The position numbers were made by a program, and so were the translations under genes. This document shows positions 9,708-18,601 of a DNA stretch of 39,883 nucleotides, in pieces; within the stretch, counting starts at the first letter, position 1; the number at the start of each line of letters is the position of its first letter. The notes below the pieces were generated by a model, which saw only the letters and a program-made list of their open reading frames with translations, made no database searches and had not been told where the DNA came from. Source of the DNA: Euryarchaeota archaeon TMED173 (GTDB taxonomy: Archaea; Thermoplasmatota; Poseidoniia; Poseidoniales; Thalassarchaeaceae); NCBI GenBank assembly GCA_002172185.1, contig NHHW01000008.1:97668-137550 (forward strand), in the 5' to 3' direction.

Positions 9708-12700
9708 TCATCTCCTTCTGAGGTCTTCAGAGTACATGTAGGCCTTTCCTCGGCCCCCTAACCCTTTTTTCTTCTTGTTTGCGATGTACAGCACTGCCAT
9801 TGTACCTAGTACTATTGCTGGTACGCCGAACATTAGAATAGTCAACCATAACGGTCTCTCGATTTTCTCACAAGCTGTCTGTCCGGTCAACTCCTGTTCA
9901 TAGCCAGATGGACACTTCATTTGTTCAACAGCACCTGCCTCTTCAACGAAATGACCTGGATCCGATGGTTGACAAACCGTAGAAGATGAAGAAGGCTGGA
10001 AGGAACCGGGTTGACATGGAGACTGAGAAGTCGATCCTGAGGAAGGAGCAAAACTTCCAGGATCGGCGGGGAGGCACTCTTCCTGGCCTTCTTCTGGTTG
10101 AAAGTTACCTGGACGGCAGCTTGTCTGAGAAAGAGCGCCTTCCTGAGGAACATGATGACCGGGCATAGCCTGATTGCAAGAGCTCTGTCCCCCGTAAGAT
10201 TGGAATTCACCCTTCGAGCACGGAGTCTCTGAGGAGGCCCCACTTTCAGGAACAAAATTACCCGGGGCCGCTAGTTCACAATCTGTTCCTCCGGGTGAAT
10301 CGGAAAAGGTACCTGGATCGCAAGGAGTTTGTGAGGTAGCTCCAGATTGATTGACAAAATTTCCTGGAGAAGACTGGATACAAGAGTTCTGATTTTCCGG
10401 TTTGTATGTGCCTGGGGAGCATGGGATGGTAGAGGTTCCATCGGGACTGGAGACTTCCCCTGCTGGAGCGTCTAAGCAACCTTCAGTTCCTGCTTCTCCC
10501 TGAAATTGGCCCTCGGGGCATGGCATCTGTCCTGCGGCTCCATCCAAATCTACGTAGTGTCCTGGTTCTGCGTCAATGCACTCACCATTTCCTGGGTCTG
10601 GCTGAAATGTTCCTGGTAAACAGGGAGACTGTGAGGTCGCACCATCCAATGAGAAGTTTCCGGGATCTGTCTGTAGGCACGAGACTTGGCCAGACAGAGG
10701 TTGAAAGTTGCCTGGAGGACATGGATTCTGGTTTACGGACGCCTCTGAGTCTGTGTAGTTTCCAGGTGATGTCAGTAGACATTCCCCCTGAGCTGATGAG
10801 GGTTGATATTCTCCCGGCTGACAAGGAGATTGCGCTTGCTGCTGTACCCCGCTGACGAAATATCCGGGTGATGCTTCTGTACATTGGGATTGTCCGGTTT
10901 GCGAGGAGAATGTGCCTGGATGGCACTGTTCTTGTGAAGTTGAGCCTTGGTTAGGTGCTTGGAAGCCTATTTCCACCTCTAAACATGTTATTTGTCCTGC
11001 GAGATTCTGGTAGGTTCCTGGATCGCATGCAGTCTGATTTCCGGATGCTCCACCTGAAACGAAATGCCCTGGAGAGGCTTCTAGGCATAATGTTGAGTTA
11101 GTCTGATTTTGATAGCTACCCGGAGAGCAAGCTGCTTGCCTAGAAGCTCCCGATTCTGCTACAAAATATCCAATTGATGCTGGCAAACAAAAGGCCCCTC
11201 CATAGTTTTGTTGGAATGTTCCAGGTGAGCATTCTGTCTGATCCGTCCAAGACTCACCACTAACGAAGTGACCAGGGGTAGCAAGGATGCACGAATCTTG
11301 ACCTGTGAGGGGCTGAAATTGTCCAATTTCACATGGAATCTGGTCGTATGGTGGGTTTCCATCACTGAAATATCCAGGATTTGTCTCCAGACAGGTTCCA
11401 TTTGTAGAGTATGTTCCTGATGGACACCCATTTGGAAAGGGGTCGAATATGGAAATTACTCCGTCACCATCGTGATCACGCTCAGCTAGCATTGCATACT
11501 CATTCGGACCTAGATCAACAAACGAAGGGGAGATGCTGACGAGTCCCTCGCCAATTCCAAGTTGGCCCTCTGAGTTGTCTCCCCAACAGTAAACAGATGC
11601 ATTGGACATAATTGCACAAGTATGTTGGGTACCTGCGGAAATTGTGGAAACAACTGATCCTTCTGGCATAGAAACCCTCGTTGGGGTACTTCTGTTGGTT
11701 GTAGAATCGTCCCCTAGTTGGCCCAATTCATTACCCCCCCAACAGAATGCGTCACCGTTATCCAAAATTGCACATGCATGGGATTGTCCTACTGAGATAG
11801 ATACGGCTACTCTCCCTTCAGGTAAAATTGCGAATCTAGAAACAGTCGAAGAGTGGTTTACAAGTGTACCATCTCCAAATTGTCCTCCATCATTTCTCCC
11901 CCAGCAAAGGACGCTTCCGTTATCCAGTATCCCACATGTTGTCTGAAATCCAACATCTACAGCGACTAAACTACGATTCTGAGGAATCAATGAAATCAGA
12001 GTAGGTGATGACTTATTTTCTGTAGTTCCATCACCGAGCTGTGCACCTTGGTTGTCCCCCCAGCACATTCCATCTCCATTATCCAGGATAGCACACCCAT
12101 AGTCCTGCCCATATGATACAGAGATAGCAGATCGATTCGAGGGTAGGTCAATTTGATGAGGAATTGATATATTTCCTTGGCTGGTATTACCTATCCCTAC
12201 CTGCCCTTGGGGATCGTTGTCCCCCCAGCACCAAAGGGAAAAATCATCCATTATTGCACATGAGGTATGCAAACCGGCTGCTGATTGGATCGCAGTAAGT
12301 CCATTCGGCATTGTTGTAGGGAATGGTGTTGAGTGCCATCCTCCGGAGACATTGTCACCGACCTGACCATTCCAATCATTGCCCCAACACTTCAATGAAT
12401 AGTCATCCATTACCGCGCAAGAGTGATGCCCATAAGATGCAGTCTCAATCGCGCTAGAGTTTCCTTGCTCGTCATCAAGCAATACCTCAGTGGGGATGAA
12501 GGAATTCCCATTTATCTGCCCATCTCCCAAGTAACCAGTACTAGGGGATACTCCCCTCTGGCCCCAGCACTTCATAGAATTGTCAAATATGATTACGCAG
12601 GTGTATGAGAATGAAGCAGTAATTGTTGATTGAGAATATATCGAACCAATTGTGGAACCAGGATAATTCATAGATCCCAAAGTGAATTGGGCATTATTGT

Positions 12701-12824
12701 GATTCAATTCTGATTGATTATCTCCATGTATTAAATTGGAGGATGACAGTCCGACTAGCAATATTACCAATATGAATGGAATTACCATATTTCCGGCTCG
12801 GTTTTCTTTCATGCCCCTTGACAT
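9708..12824 (-). CDS. Large surface protein: RCC1 propeller plus Cys-rich GCC2/GCC3-like repeats
   Basis: 1038 residues, predicted secreted and membrane-anchored. A signal peptide lies at about residues 13-32. Residues about 75-430 hold seven RCC1-type repeats, each with a CAI.DN....CWG core followed by N..GQ.GDG, enough for one closed seven-bladed propeller. A short acidic linker, DHDGDGVISIFDPFPNG, resembles a calcium-binding thrombospondin type 3 or EF-hand-like loop. Residues about 465-985 hold 16 repeats of roughly 33 residues of the form C.PG.FQ....G...C....PG.FV, like GCC2/GCC3 (ephrin-receptor-like) modules, with two cysteines per unit that could pair. A transmembrane helix (about 992-1012) and a Lys/Arg-rich tail end the protein. 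The likely role is adhesion or recognition at the cell surface; ligand unknown. In-frame later ATG codons at residues 5 and 13 are alternative starts. Confidence 0.85.
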   Translation of the reverse strand: MSRGMKENRAGNMVIPFILVILLVGLSSSNLIHGDNQSELNHNNAQFTLGSMNYPGSTIGSIYSQSTITASFSYTCVIIFDNSMKCWGQRGVSPSTGYLGDGQINGNSFIPTEVLLDDEQGNSSAIETASYGHHSCAVMDDYSLKCWGNDWNGQVGDNVSGGWHSTPFPTTMPNGLTAIQSAAGLHTSCAIMDDFSLWCWGDNDPQGQVGIGNTSQGNISIPHQIDLPSNRSAISVSYGQDYGCAILDNGDGMCWGDNQGAQLGDGTTENKSSPTLISLIPQNRSLVAVDVGFQTTCGILDNGSVLCWGRNDGGQFGDGTLVNHSSTVSRFAILPEGRVAVSISVGQSHACAILDNGDAFCWGGNELGQLGDDSTTNRSTPTRVSMPEGSVVSTISAGTQHTCAIMSNASVYCWGDNSEGQLGIGEGLVSISPSFVDLGPNEYAMLAERDHDGDGVISIFDPFPNGCPSGTYSTNGTCLETNPGYFSDGNPPYDQIPCEIGQFQPLTGQDSCILATPGHFVSGESWTDQTECSPGTFQQNYGGAFCLPASIGYFVAESGASRQAACSPGSYQNQTNSTLCLEASPGHFVSGGASGNQTACDPGTYQNLAGQITCLEVEIGFQAPNQGSTSQEQCHPGTFSSQTGQSQCTEASPGYFVSGVQQQAQSPCQPGEYQPSSAQGECLLTSPGNYTDSEASVNQNPCPPGNFQPLSGQVSCLQTDPGNFSLDGATSQSPCLPGTFQPDPGNGECIDAEPGHYVDLDGAAGQMPCPEGQFQGEAGTEGCLDAPAGEVSSPDGTSTIPCSPGTYKPENQNSCIQSSPGNFVNQSGATSQTPCDPGTFSDSPGGTDCELAAPGNFVPESGASSETPCSKGEFQSYGGQSSCNQAMPGHHVPQEGALSQTSCRPGNFQPEEGQEECLPADPGSFAPSSGSTSQSPCQPGSFQPSSSSTVCQPSDPGHFVEEAGAVEQMKCPSGYEQELTGQTACEKIERPLWLTILMFGVPAIVLGTMAVLYIANKKKKGLGGRGKAYMYSEDLRRR
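9869..11430 (-). repeat. 16 degenerate coding repeats (GCC2/GCC3-like, about 33 codons each)
   Basis: Inside the surface-protein gene. Units share a core of C.PGTFQP..GQ..C followed by .PG.FV..GA.SQ. They are diverged at DNA level, so this is an old protein-level expansion, not a recent tandem duplication. Confidence 0.8.
11545..12640 (-). repeat. Seven RCC1-type coding repeats
   Basis: Seven copies of a CWG-containing repeat of about 50 codons (for example CAILDNGDAFCWGGN and CGILDNGSVLCWGRN). The number matches a full seven-bladed beta-propeller. Each repeat carries two cysteines, unusual for intracellular RCC1 proteins and fitting an extracellular location. Confidence 0.8.
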
Positions 12825-12920
12825 TCATTCAGAGTAATAACCGTTTTTCGCTTTCGCACTCGTTTCTACTCTAGTGGTTTGACGGTGAAACTCATGTGTG
12901 TGTTATGTTACCGGGAGACA

Positions 12921-14225
12921 ATGTCAGAGCCAAGAAGTTATTCTGGTGATGCCGAATACAATGAGTCTGCGAAGGTAGAATCGTTCCTTTCAGACAACTG
13001 TCCTCCAATGGGGATTTACGAAACTCTGTATGCATTCAGAGATGCCTTCGGGAGTTTCATGGGCTCTGAAGGCACTCATCCTTGGTCTCAAGGATTTCCA
13101 CTTACTACACAATTGGAGATGTTCGATGGCCCCCCTCTTCCGGACGAGATAGAGGTAACCTGGGAAGATAGGTTCTATCCGAAAGCATGGGGACATCCGC
13201 AATTACGTGAGTCAATTTCTGATTACTATAACTCCCAATATGGCTCCAGTATTTCTCCGGAAAATATAATGGTTTTTGCTGGAGGAAGGCCTGGAATATA
13301 CACTGTTCTGGCATATCTGAAAGAACACGTTCAAGTAAGGATTGGGAATATTGAGTGGCCGGCATACCTAGACATCATGGAACAAACAAAAACGAGTTTT
13401 CAAGTCGTTCCATTCACTAGAGAAAATAATTTCCATCCTGGTAATTCTGAGTACTTCGATAGATTGGGACTCAATGCCAAGACCCATTTGATGCCTGTAA
13501 TTTCAAATCCCCAGAATCCATCTGGTCAGACACGTTCAGGAGAGGAGCTTAGGGAACTAATAGAGATGGCAGAAAGTGCCGGGAATGGTATTCTATTGGA
13601 TGAGGCTTACGAGATGTTCCATTCTCCTTCAGTCAGTGGGATCGAGTATGTACAAGATTTGGATAATAGCAATATTTTCCTTGCTGGGGCGTGTACTAAA
13701 GGACTTCAATGTCCCGGAATCAGAATCGGTTGGATTGTAGCAAGTAAGAAGAATATTGAGACTATGTCAAACTACTCAAGCTTCGGAATGGGTGGAGTGA
13801 GTCATCCCTCCCAACTATATGCCGTGAAGCTTCTGGAGCCCGCACGGGTAAAAAGAGCTAGGAAAGCCATTGAAAGACACTACAACTGGCAGAGGGAGAG
13901 ATATGGCAAGGCATTCGAGGATATGGGTCTTGGAGTTTATACCGGAAATGGGGGATTCTACCACTGGCTAGAGCTTCCCCCTGGAATGAATAGCGCTGAG
14001 CTAAATAGGCGCTTATTCAAGAGAGGAGCCGCGATTCTAAGTGCTTCTGATTGTGATATGGCTAGACCTCATTCGAAAGATCCGTCATATGTAACTCCGT
14101 ACTCTCGGTTCTTCCGTTTCTCATTCGGTCCTTTGTTACCAGAGACTTTTGATTCGGATATCCAAATATTTTCAGAGGTTCTGGATGAGTACAAATCGGA
14201 TTTAGAACATGACATTTCTATATGA
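12921..14225 (+). CDS. PLP-dependent aminotransferase, class I/II fold
   Basis: A fold-type I aminotransferase, 434 residues from the ATG at 12921. Visible signatures are SNPQNPSGQ (about 186-194), the Asp that contacts the PLP ring nitrogen in ILLDEAYEMF (Asp217), and the Schiff-base lysine in ACTKGLQCPGIRIGW (Lys260), followed by the phosphate-binding Arg region. A C-terminal FRFSFGP segment carries the substrate-carboxylate Arg typical of the family. The amino donor and pathway cannot be read from sequence. I chose ATG 12921 because GGGAG lies just upstream; in-frame TTG 12879 and ATG 12894 are alternatives. It is divergent from the RCC1-repeat gene and 54 bases upstream of the coiled-coil gene. 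Confidence 0.88.
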   Translation: MSEPRSYSGDAEYNESAKVESFLSDNCPPMGIYETLYAFRDAFGSFMGSEGTHPWSQGFPLTTQLEMFDGPPLPDEIEVTWEDRFYPKAWGHPQLRESISDYYNSQYGSSISPENIMVFAGGRPGIYTVLAYLKEHVQVRIGNIEWPAYLDIMEQTKTSFQVVPFTRENNFHPGNSEYFDRLGLNAKTHLMPVISNPQNPSGQTRSGEELRELIEMAESAGNGILLDEAYEMFHSPSVSGIEYVQDLDNSNIFLAGACTKGLQCPGIRIGWIVASKKNIETMSNYSSFGMGGVSHPSQLYAVKLLEPARVKRARKAIERHYNWQRERYGKAFEDMGLGVYTGNGGFYHWLELPPGMNSAELNRRLFKRGAAILSASDCDMARPHSKDPSYVTPYSRFFRFSFGPLLPETFDSDIQIFSEVLDEYKSDLEHDISI

Positions 14226-14279
14226 AGAGAAATACTCAAATTGTCAAATCCTTAAATGTTTGATTTACTCCCATGTCCC

Positions 14280-15854
14280 ATGGGGACTGAAATCACTGCT
14301 GAGCAGGCGGCAAAGCTTGCCAAGGCAACTTATATGCAATTTCTCGAAGAACCCGAGCGTTCTAAGCAGGTTCAGAATATTCCTAAGCTAGTAAAGAAGT
14401 TCAAAGGCGACTATGAAACCATGATCAAGGCTCTTCAAAAGAAGTATGGGAAGATTACTTCTAAGAAAGCAGAACCTGAGCCGGAGCCAGAACAGGTAGA
14501 AGAGCCAGAACAGGTAGAAGAGCCAGAACAGGTAGAAGAGCCAGAACAGGTAGAAGAGCCTAAACCGAAGACCAAGGCTAAGAAGAAGTCAAAGGGATCC
14601 GAGTCAGTTGATCCAGCCGAGGCGAAGGCAAAGGAGGCTGAGGCGAAAGCTTCCGCTGCAGCTGCTCAGGCGGAATTGAAAGCTGCGAAGAAGGAGCAGG
14701 CAGCAAAGGGGAAGGCGGCTGCCAAGGAAGCGAAGGCAGTCGCAAAGGCTGAAGTCGAAGCGAAAAAAGCCGAAGCAGGTAGGATAGCTGCTGAGAAGCA
14801 GGCGAAAGCGGCCAAAAAGGCACTCGAAGAAGTGAAGTCATCTTCTAAATTATCTCCTGATGAACTAAAGGAAAAAGAGGCTGAGCTAAAGCTGAAGGCG
14901 AGAGAAGAAGGTGATGCTGCAAAGGAAGCAGGAAAGACTGCAAAGGAAGCAATGGCTGAGGCTAAGAAGCTCGGTGCAGAGGTCGCAAAAGAAGGTAAGG
15001 CGGCCGCCAAGGCCGAATCAGAACTAAAGAAGGCAGAGATGGAAAGAAAAGTTGCCGAGAAGCAAATTAAGGCCTCTGGAAAAGCGAAGTCCAAAGCGGA
15101 AGAGCAACTAGAGGAGTTTCGCTCAAAGAGGGAAGCTGCAGAAGCAAAGATGGAAAGTACGATGGCAAAGAAGCAGGAGGCTCTGGAGGCTTCCAAAGCG
15201 GAGGCTGAAGAAGCAAAGGGAGCGCTTCATGATGTGAAGTCCCAGATGAAAGACGAAATGAAGGCAGCTAAATCTCTTGAAAAGGAAGTCAAAGCCAAGC
15301 AGAAAGAGATTGCTGATGTTGAGGCCGAGGCTAAGAAGGCGGAAGCTCAGAAATTGAAGGTTGAGCAGGAGATTGAGGAGAGTCACAAATTCAAGTCAGA
15401 AACTGCGAGGAAGGCAGAGGAAGTAGAGAAGGATATCCAAAAGATTCAGAGTGAGATGAAAGGTAAGGAAGAGGCTTTGGTAGGGGTAGAGACTGAGGCA
15501 ATGAAGGCAGAAAGATTGGCTTCTGAGGCTGATTTGAAACTGAAAGCGAATATTATGGATAGAGAAGATTTGATTCTCGAAAGGGTTGGTCTGAAGGCTG
15601 TTCAAGTAAATTGGGCTCAAATCGGTGAAGCCGAAGATGAGAGGCCTGATGATCTTACAAGAATTCAAGGATTAGATGATTTTAGCCAAAGAAAGCTAAA
15701 TGTTCTCGGAATACACACTTTCGGTCAAATTTCCAAGATGGACCCAGTTACTGCAGAGGTTGTCAATGATGCACTTGAGTTTACACCCGGCAGAGTTGCT
15801 AAGATGATGTGGGCCCAGCAAGCAATGCAACTAATTGCAGAACGCGGACATTGA
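14280..15854 (+). CDS. Ala/Lys/Glu-rich coiled-coil protein with C-terminal helix-hairpin-helix-like domain
   Basis: 524 residues and cytoplasmic (no signal peptide). The first 60 residues form a small conserved-looking domain (EITAEQAAKLAKATYMQFL). An acidic Pro/Glu linker with four tandem EPEQVE units follows, then a Lys-rich patch, and about 350 residues of almost uninterrupted Ala/Lys/Glu heptads that predict a long coiled coil. The end, DDLTRIQGLDDFSQRKLNVL then GIHTFGQISKM, matches the helix-hairpin-helix-like module (LTRIxGIGpkxexxLnxxGI.TfxQIA) found at the tail of some ribosomal-protein fusions and SMC-like proteins, suggesting nucleic-acid or protein binding. Function unknown. ATG 14256 would add eight residues. 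Its 3' end meets the convergent dioxygenase gene with one base between them. Confidence 0.75.
   Translation: MGTEITAEQAAKLAKATYMQFLEEPERSKQVQNIPKLVKKFKGDYETMIKALQKKYGKITSKKAEPEPEPEQVEEPEQVEEPEQVEEPEQVEEPKPKTKAKKKSKGSESVDPAEAKAKEAEAKASAAAAQAELKAAKKEQAAKGKAAAKEAKAVAKAEVEAKKAEAGRIAAEKQAKAAKKALEEVKSSSKLSPDELKEKEAELKLKAREEGDAAKEAGKTAKEAMAEAKKLGAEVAKEGKAAAKAESELKKAEMERKVAEKQIKASGKAKSKAEEQLEEFRSKREAAEAKMESTMAKKQEALEASKAEAEEAKGALHDVKSQMKDEMKAAKSLEKEVKAKQKEIADVEAEAKKAEAQKLKVEQEIEESHKFKSETARKAEEVEKDIQKIQSEMKGKEEALVGVETEAMKAERLASEADLKLKANIMDREDLILERVGLKAVQVNWAQIGEAEDERPDDLTRIQGLDDFSQRKLNVLGIHTFGQISKMDPVTAEVVNDALEFTPGRVAKMMWAQQAMQLIAERGH
14484..14555 (+). repeat. Four perfect 18-bp tandem repeats (EPEQVE)
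   Basis: The unit gagccagaacaggtagaa occurs four times without mismatch, followed by a partial fifth (gagcc). It encodes an acidic six-residue repeat in the linker of the coiled-coil protein. Perfect copies imply recent expansion, and copy number may vary between strains. Confidence 0.95.
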
Positions 15855-15855
15855 G

Positions 15856-16473
15856 TTACTCTGCTGGCGAGTATATCTTGAAATCACTCAGCGGTGGGGT
15901 ATACACATGCAAGTTGATTAGGTTGGAATCTTCGTCATTTGAGACTCTGTGAATATCTGGCTCTTCCGCGGCACAAACCTCTCCTGGAAGATATCGTCTT
16001 TGAGAGATGGCTGTTGCTAACCCTTCCTTATTCACCTCATAAACAGTCTCTGTTGAGACTCCTGATACGATAAGAAAGGCACAGTCGCTTCCAACGTGAT
16101 CATGGATTGGGGTATCTTGCCCGGGTTTCCAACAAATTGCTACAAGCTCGTAGTGATCTGTCTTCTTTATCACGTTCCTCTGATACTGTCCTTGAGAATA
16201 TCCTATACAGTCCTCAAGGGCTTCGACATTAATTTCTAGATTTGATAGTCTGGAATCTAATTCATCTAAACCCGGCCTTCTATCTATTCCATCTAGCCAA
16301 GAGGTCAGTCCTCTAATTCCTTCACATTTAGAGAATAGTTCAGAACGAGTTGCCTCTGAAAGTGGTACTTGGGTAGCCACGTTCGGCCGAAGGAGTATTA
16401 GCTCAAGACTCTTATGCAATGATTGTATTTTTTGGATTAGTTTGGGCCAAGCATCTCCTCTGGCCTTACCCAA
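15856..16473 (-). CDS. Cysteine dioxygenase-like cupin
   Basis: Resembles type I cysteine dioxygenase, which oxidises cysteine to cysteine sulfinate with a mononuclear non-haem iron. The segment [18 protein letters not shown] matches the family core, giving candidate iron ligands His124, His126 and His175 ([10 protein letters not shown]). Cys131 and Tyr191 sit where the Cys-Tyr cross-link of characterised enzymes forms. Length of 205 residues is normal. Substrate could be another thiol, since thiol dioxygenases vary at other residues. The start is uncertain: TTG at 16473 overlaps the fumarase gene by 37 bases, and TTG at 16419 would avoid the overlap; there is no nearby in-frame ATG. It follows the fumarase gene directly, so it is probably in the same transcript. 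Confidence 0.8.
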   Translation of the reverse strand: MGKARGDAWPKLIQKIQSLHKSLELILLRPNVATQVPLSEATRSELFSKCEGIRGLTSWLDGIDRRPGLDELDSRLSNLEINVEALEDCIGYSQGQYQRNVIKKTDHYELVAICWKPGQDTPIHDHVGSDCAFLIVSGVSTETVYEVNKEGLATAISQRRYLPGEVCAAEEPDIHRVSNDEDSNLINLHVYTPPLSDFKIYSPAE

Positions 16474-18035
16474 AGATCGAACTCTTCGTCGTTAAGCAAC
16501 TCCAACTGAATTGCACTCTGGCGGAGAGTGAGTCCTTTTTCATGAGCATTCTTGGCAATTTTGGCTGCATTATCATATCCGATATGAGGATTAAGAGATG
16601 TTACAAGCATCAAAGAATTTTCAAGATGTTCTGAAATTTTAGCCTGATTGGCCTCAATTCCTGAAATGCACTTTTCCGAAAAGGAAATACATGAGTCTGA
16701 CAGAAGTCTGATACTATGAAGGAGATTGTGAATCATCATTGGCTTGAACACATTTAGTTCGAAGTTTCCTTGGCTCCCTCCGATAGAAATTGCCATATGG
16801 TTTCCCATTACTTGACAACAAACCATTGTCATTGCCTCTGATTGGGTAGGATTTACCTTTCCTGGCATGATGCTGGATCCGGGCTCATTGGCCGGAAGAG
16901 ATAATTCTCCAAAACCGCATCTAGGTCCTGAACCCAGCCACCGTATATCATTTGCAATTTTCATCAGTGATCCTGCTAGAGTATTGAGAGAACCAGAAGC
17001 TGCAACTACTGCATCATGCGCTGCTAATTGAGCAAACTTATTTTCAGCGCTGGAAAAGGGTAAATCTGTCTTTTTGGCGATTTTATCGGCAACTAGATTG
17101 GCAAATTCTGGATGAGTGTTTAATCCAGTACCAACCGCAGTACCTCCCAATGCCAACTCAAATAAATCTGACATAGCGGATTGGATACGAATCTGGTTAG
17201 ATTCAATCATTGAAACATAAGCGCTGAATTCCTGACCTAAAGTAAGGGGGACTGCATCCATCAGGTGTGTCCTACCAATTTTTACGATTTCAGAGAATTC
17301 ATCAGACTTTCTTGAAAGCTCCATACGTAGTTTTTCAACTGAAGGAATTAACCTATGCTGTATCTCCTCCGCCGCTGCGATGTGCATTGCAGTTGGAAAG
17401 GTGTCATTGCTCGACTGTGCCCGATTAACGTGATCATTAGGATGAACTGGCGACTTGCTTCCTAGTGTACCTCCTGCAATCTCGATTGCCCTATTAGCAA
17501 TGACTTCATTAGAATTCATATTTGTCTGCGTTCCTGATCCGGTTTGCCATATTCTCAGAGGGAAATGGATATCGAGCTCTCCGGAAATTACCTCATCGCA
17601 TGCCTTGGAGACTAGAGAGCCGATTTTTTTGTCAAGTGACTTCAATTCCACATTTGTTTCTGCAGCAGCTTGTTTCAAAATCCCAAATGCTCTAATCACT
17701 GACCTAGGCATTCTATCTTCTCCTATATCGAAATTAATCAGAGATCTAGCGGTCTGTGCACCATAATATCTGTCTGCAGGTACCTCAATATTTCCCATGG
17801 TATCGATCTCTACTCGTACCTTACCAGAAGGTCTCTTAGGGTGCCTAGATTTCTTTTTCTGACTTGAATCTTGAATTTTTGAGACTCCTGACATCGAGCT
17901 TTCTATCATCTCAGCGATAGTTGCAGATCTTCCATATTTTCTGCCCTTACCGACTCTAGCATCTAATCTTCTTGCTAAGTCCTCTGGTAAACTAACTGTA
18001 ATTATTCTGCGATCACCAACACGGTGCTTGCCCAT
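16437..18035 (-). CDS. fumC: Class II fumarate hydratase with N-terminal ribbon-helix-helix domain
   Basis: Converts fumarate to malate in the TCA cycle. Residues from about 72 onward align with FumC by eye: [13 protein letters not shown]-like start ([17 protein letters not shown]), [36 protein letters not shown], and the lyase signature [13 protein letters not shown]. That part is about 460 residues, the normal full FumC length, so the first 71 residues are extra. They read as a CopG/MetJ-type ribbon-helix-helix domain: strand [16 protein letters not shown], a helix, then [12 protein letters not shown], followed by a Lys-rich linker. The ATG at 18035 has a TATA-like element 19-29 bases upstream and no Shine-Dalgarno, fitting a leaderless transcript that starts with the RHH part. 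Whether the two parts are separated after or during translation is unknown. Confidence 0.9.
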   Translation of the reverse strand: MGKHRVGDRRIITVSLPEDLARRLDARVGKGRKYGRSATIAEMIESSMSGVSKIQDSSQKKKSRHPKRPSGKVRVEIDTMGNIEVPADRYYGAQTARSLINFDIGEDRMPRSVIRAFGILKQAAAETNVELKSLDKKIGSLVSKACDEVISGELDIHFPLRIWQTGSGTQTNMNSNEVIANRAIEIAGGTLGSKSPVHPNDHVNRAQSSNDTFPTAMHIAAAEEIQHRLIPSVEKLRMELSRKSDEFSEIVKIGRTHLMDAVPLTLGQEFSAYVSMIESNQIRIQSAMSDLFELALGGTAVGTGLNTHPEFANLVADKIAKKTDLPFSSAENKFAQLAAHDAVVAASGSLNTLAGSLMKIANDIRWLGSGPRCGFGELSLPANEPGSSIMPGKVNPTQSEAMTMVCCQVMGNHMAISIGGSQGNFELNVFKPMMIHNLLHSIRLLSDSCISFSEKCISGIEANQAKISEHLENSLMLVTSLNPHIGYDNAAKIAKNAHEKGLTLRQSAIQLELLNDEEFDLWVRPEEMLGPN

Positions 18036-18053
18036 ATTTATTTTTTTAATTAG

Positions 18054-18064
18054 TTATTAATAAA
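18054..18064 (-). promoter_or_regulatory. TATA-like promoter element for the RHH-fumarase gene
   Basis: The 43-base gap between the cyclophilin gene and the fumarase gene is very AT-rich. On the minus strand TTTATTAATAA stands 19-29 bases before the start ATG, the spacing expected for an archaeal TATA box of a leaderless or nearly leaderless mRNA. Confidence 0.4.
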
Positions 18065-18078
18065 TTTTGCTAATCGTG

Positions 18079-18561
18079 TTATACTCGTTCAACCTTGATG
18101 ATTTTCTGAGGAGTTGAGGGGCGATCACCATGCAGAGTTTCTGTAGACTCAATCTCTCTTACGGCTTCCATTCCCTTGGCAACCTCTCCGAAAACTGCAT
18201 GCCTACCGTCTAGCCACGGAGTAGGCACTGTAGTAAGGAAAAACTGTGATCCTCCGGTATTTGGGCCGGCATTTGCCATTGAGAAAATTCCTGGTTTATC
18301 GTGCTTTTTTGCTAAAGCAGCTTTTTCACAAGGGATCTTCCATCCTGGGCCTCCAGTTCCAGCCCTCCCATTTTGGGGATCGCTAGAATGCGGACAGCCT
18401 CCTTGAATCATAAAATCCTTGATTACTCTATGAAAATGTAATCCATCGTAAAATCCGTCATCTACTAATTTGAGGAAGTTTTCTGTGGTTTCTGGGCAAT
18501 CTTCAGTGTAAAGATTGATGTCTATTTCTCCGGCGCTTGTAGTCATCCTAACATATGTCAT
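18079..18561 (-). CDS. Cyclophilin-type peptidyl-prolyl cis-trans isomerase
   Basis: Catalyses proline isomerisation during protein folding, in the cytoplasm (no signal peptide). Family motifs are FHRVIKDFMIQGG (with the catalytic Arg), the GTGGPGW loop, FSMANAGPNTGGSQFF (Met, Ala and Gln of the active site), and WLDGRHAVFGEV. The start ATG at 18561 gives 160 residues and puts the first strand (YVRMTTSAGEIDINLY) where other small cyclophilins begin; ATG 18600 would add 13 residues and nearly touch the upstream csaA stop. It lies downstream of pyrE and the CsaA-like gene on the same strand. Confidence 0.93.
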   Translation of the reverse strand: MTYVRMTTSAGEIDINLYTEDCPETTENFLKLVDDGFYDGLHFHRVIKDFMIQGGCPHSSDPQNGRAGTGGPGWKIPCEKAALAKKHDKPGIFSMANAGPNTGGSQFFLTTVPTPWLDGRHAVFGEVAKGMEAVREIESTETLHGDRPSTPQKIIKVERV

Positions 18562-18601
18562 ACTCGCATTGGGTGGTTGCAAGTTCAATATGGTATGCAT
18601 C

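Noticed and set aside
9986-10855. Plus-strand open frames opposite the Cys-rich repeats
   Set aside because: They are shadows of the repetitive minus-strand gene: low-complexity, no start signal, no recognisable domains.
11545-12640. RCC1 repeats as a nuclear exchange-factor homologue
   Set aside because: The protein is secreted and its repeats carry paired cysteines; only the propeller fold is shared.
14484-14555. CRISPR-like array
   Set aside because: The 18-bp repeats are contiguous with no spacers and lie in frame inside a coding region.
14578-15386. Minus-strand Ser/Ala/Leu-rich open frames opposite the coiled-coil gene
   Set aside because: They arise from the biased GCN/AAG/GAR codons of the coiled coil read in reverse.
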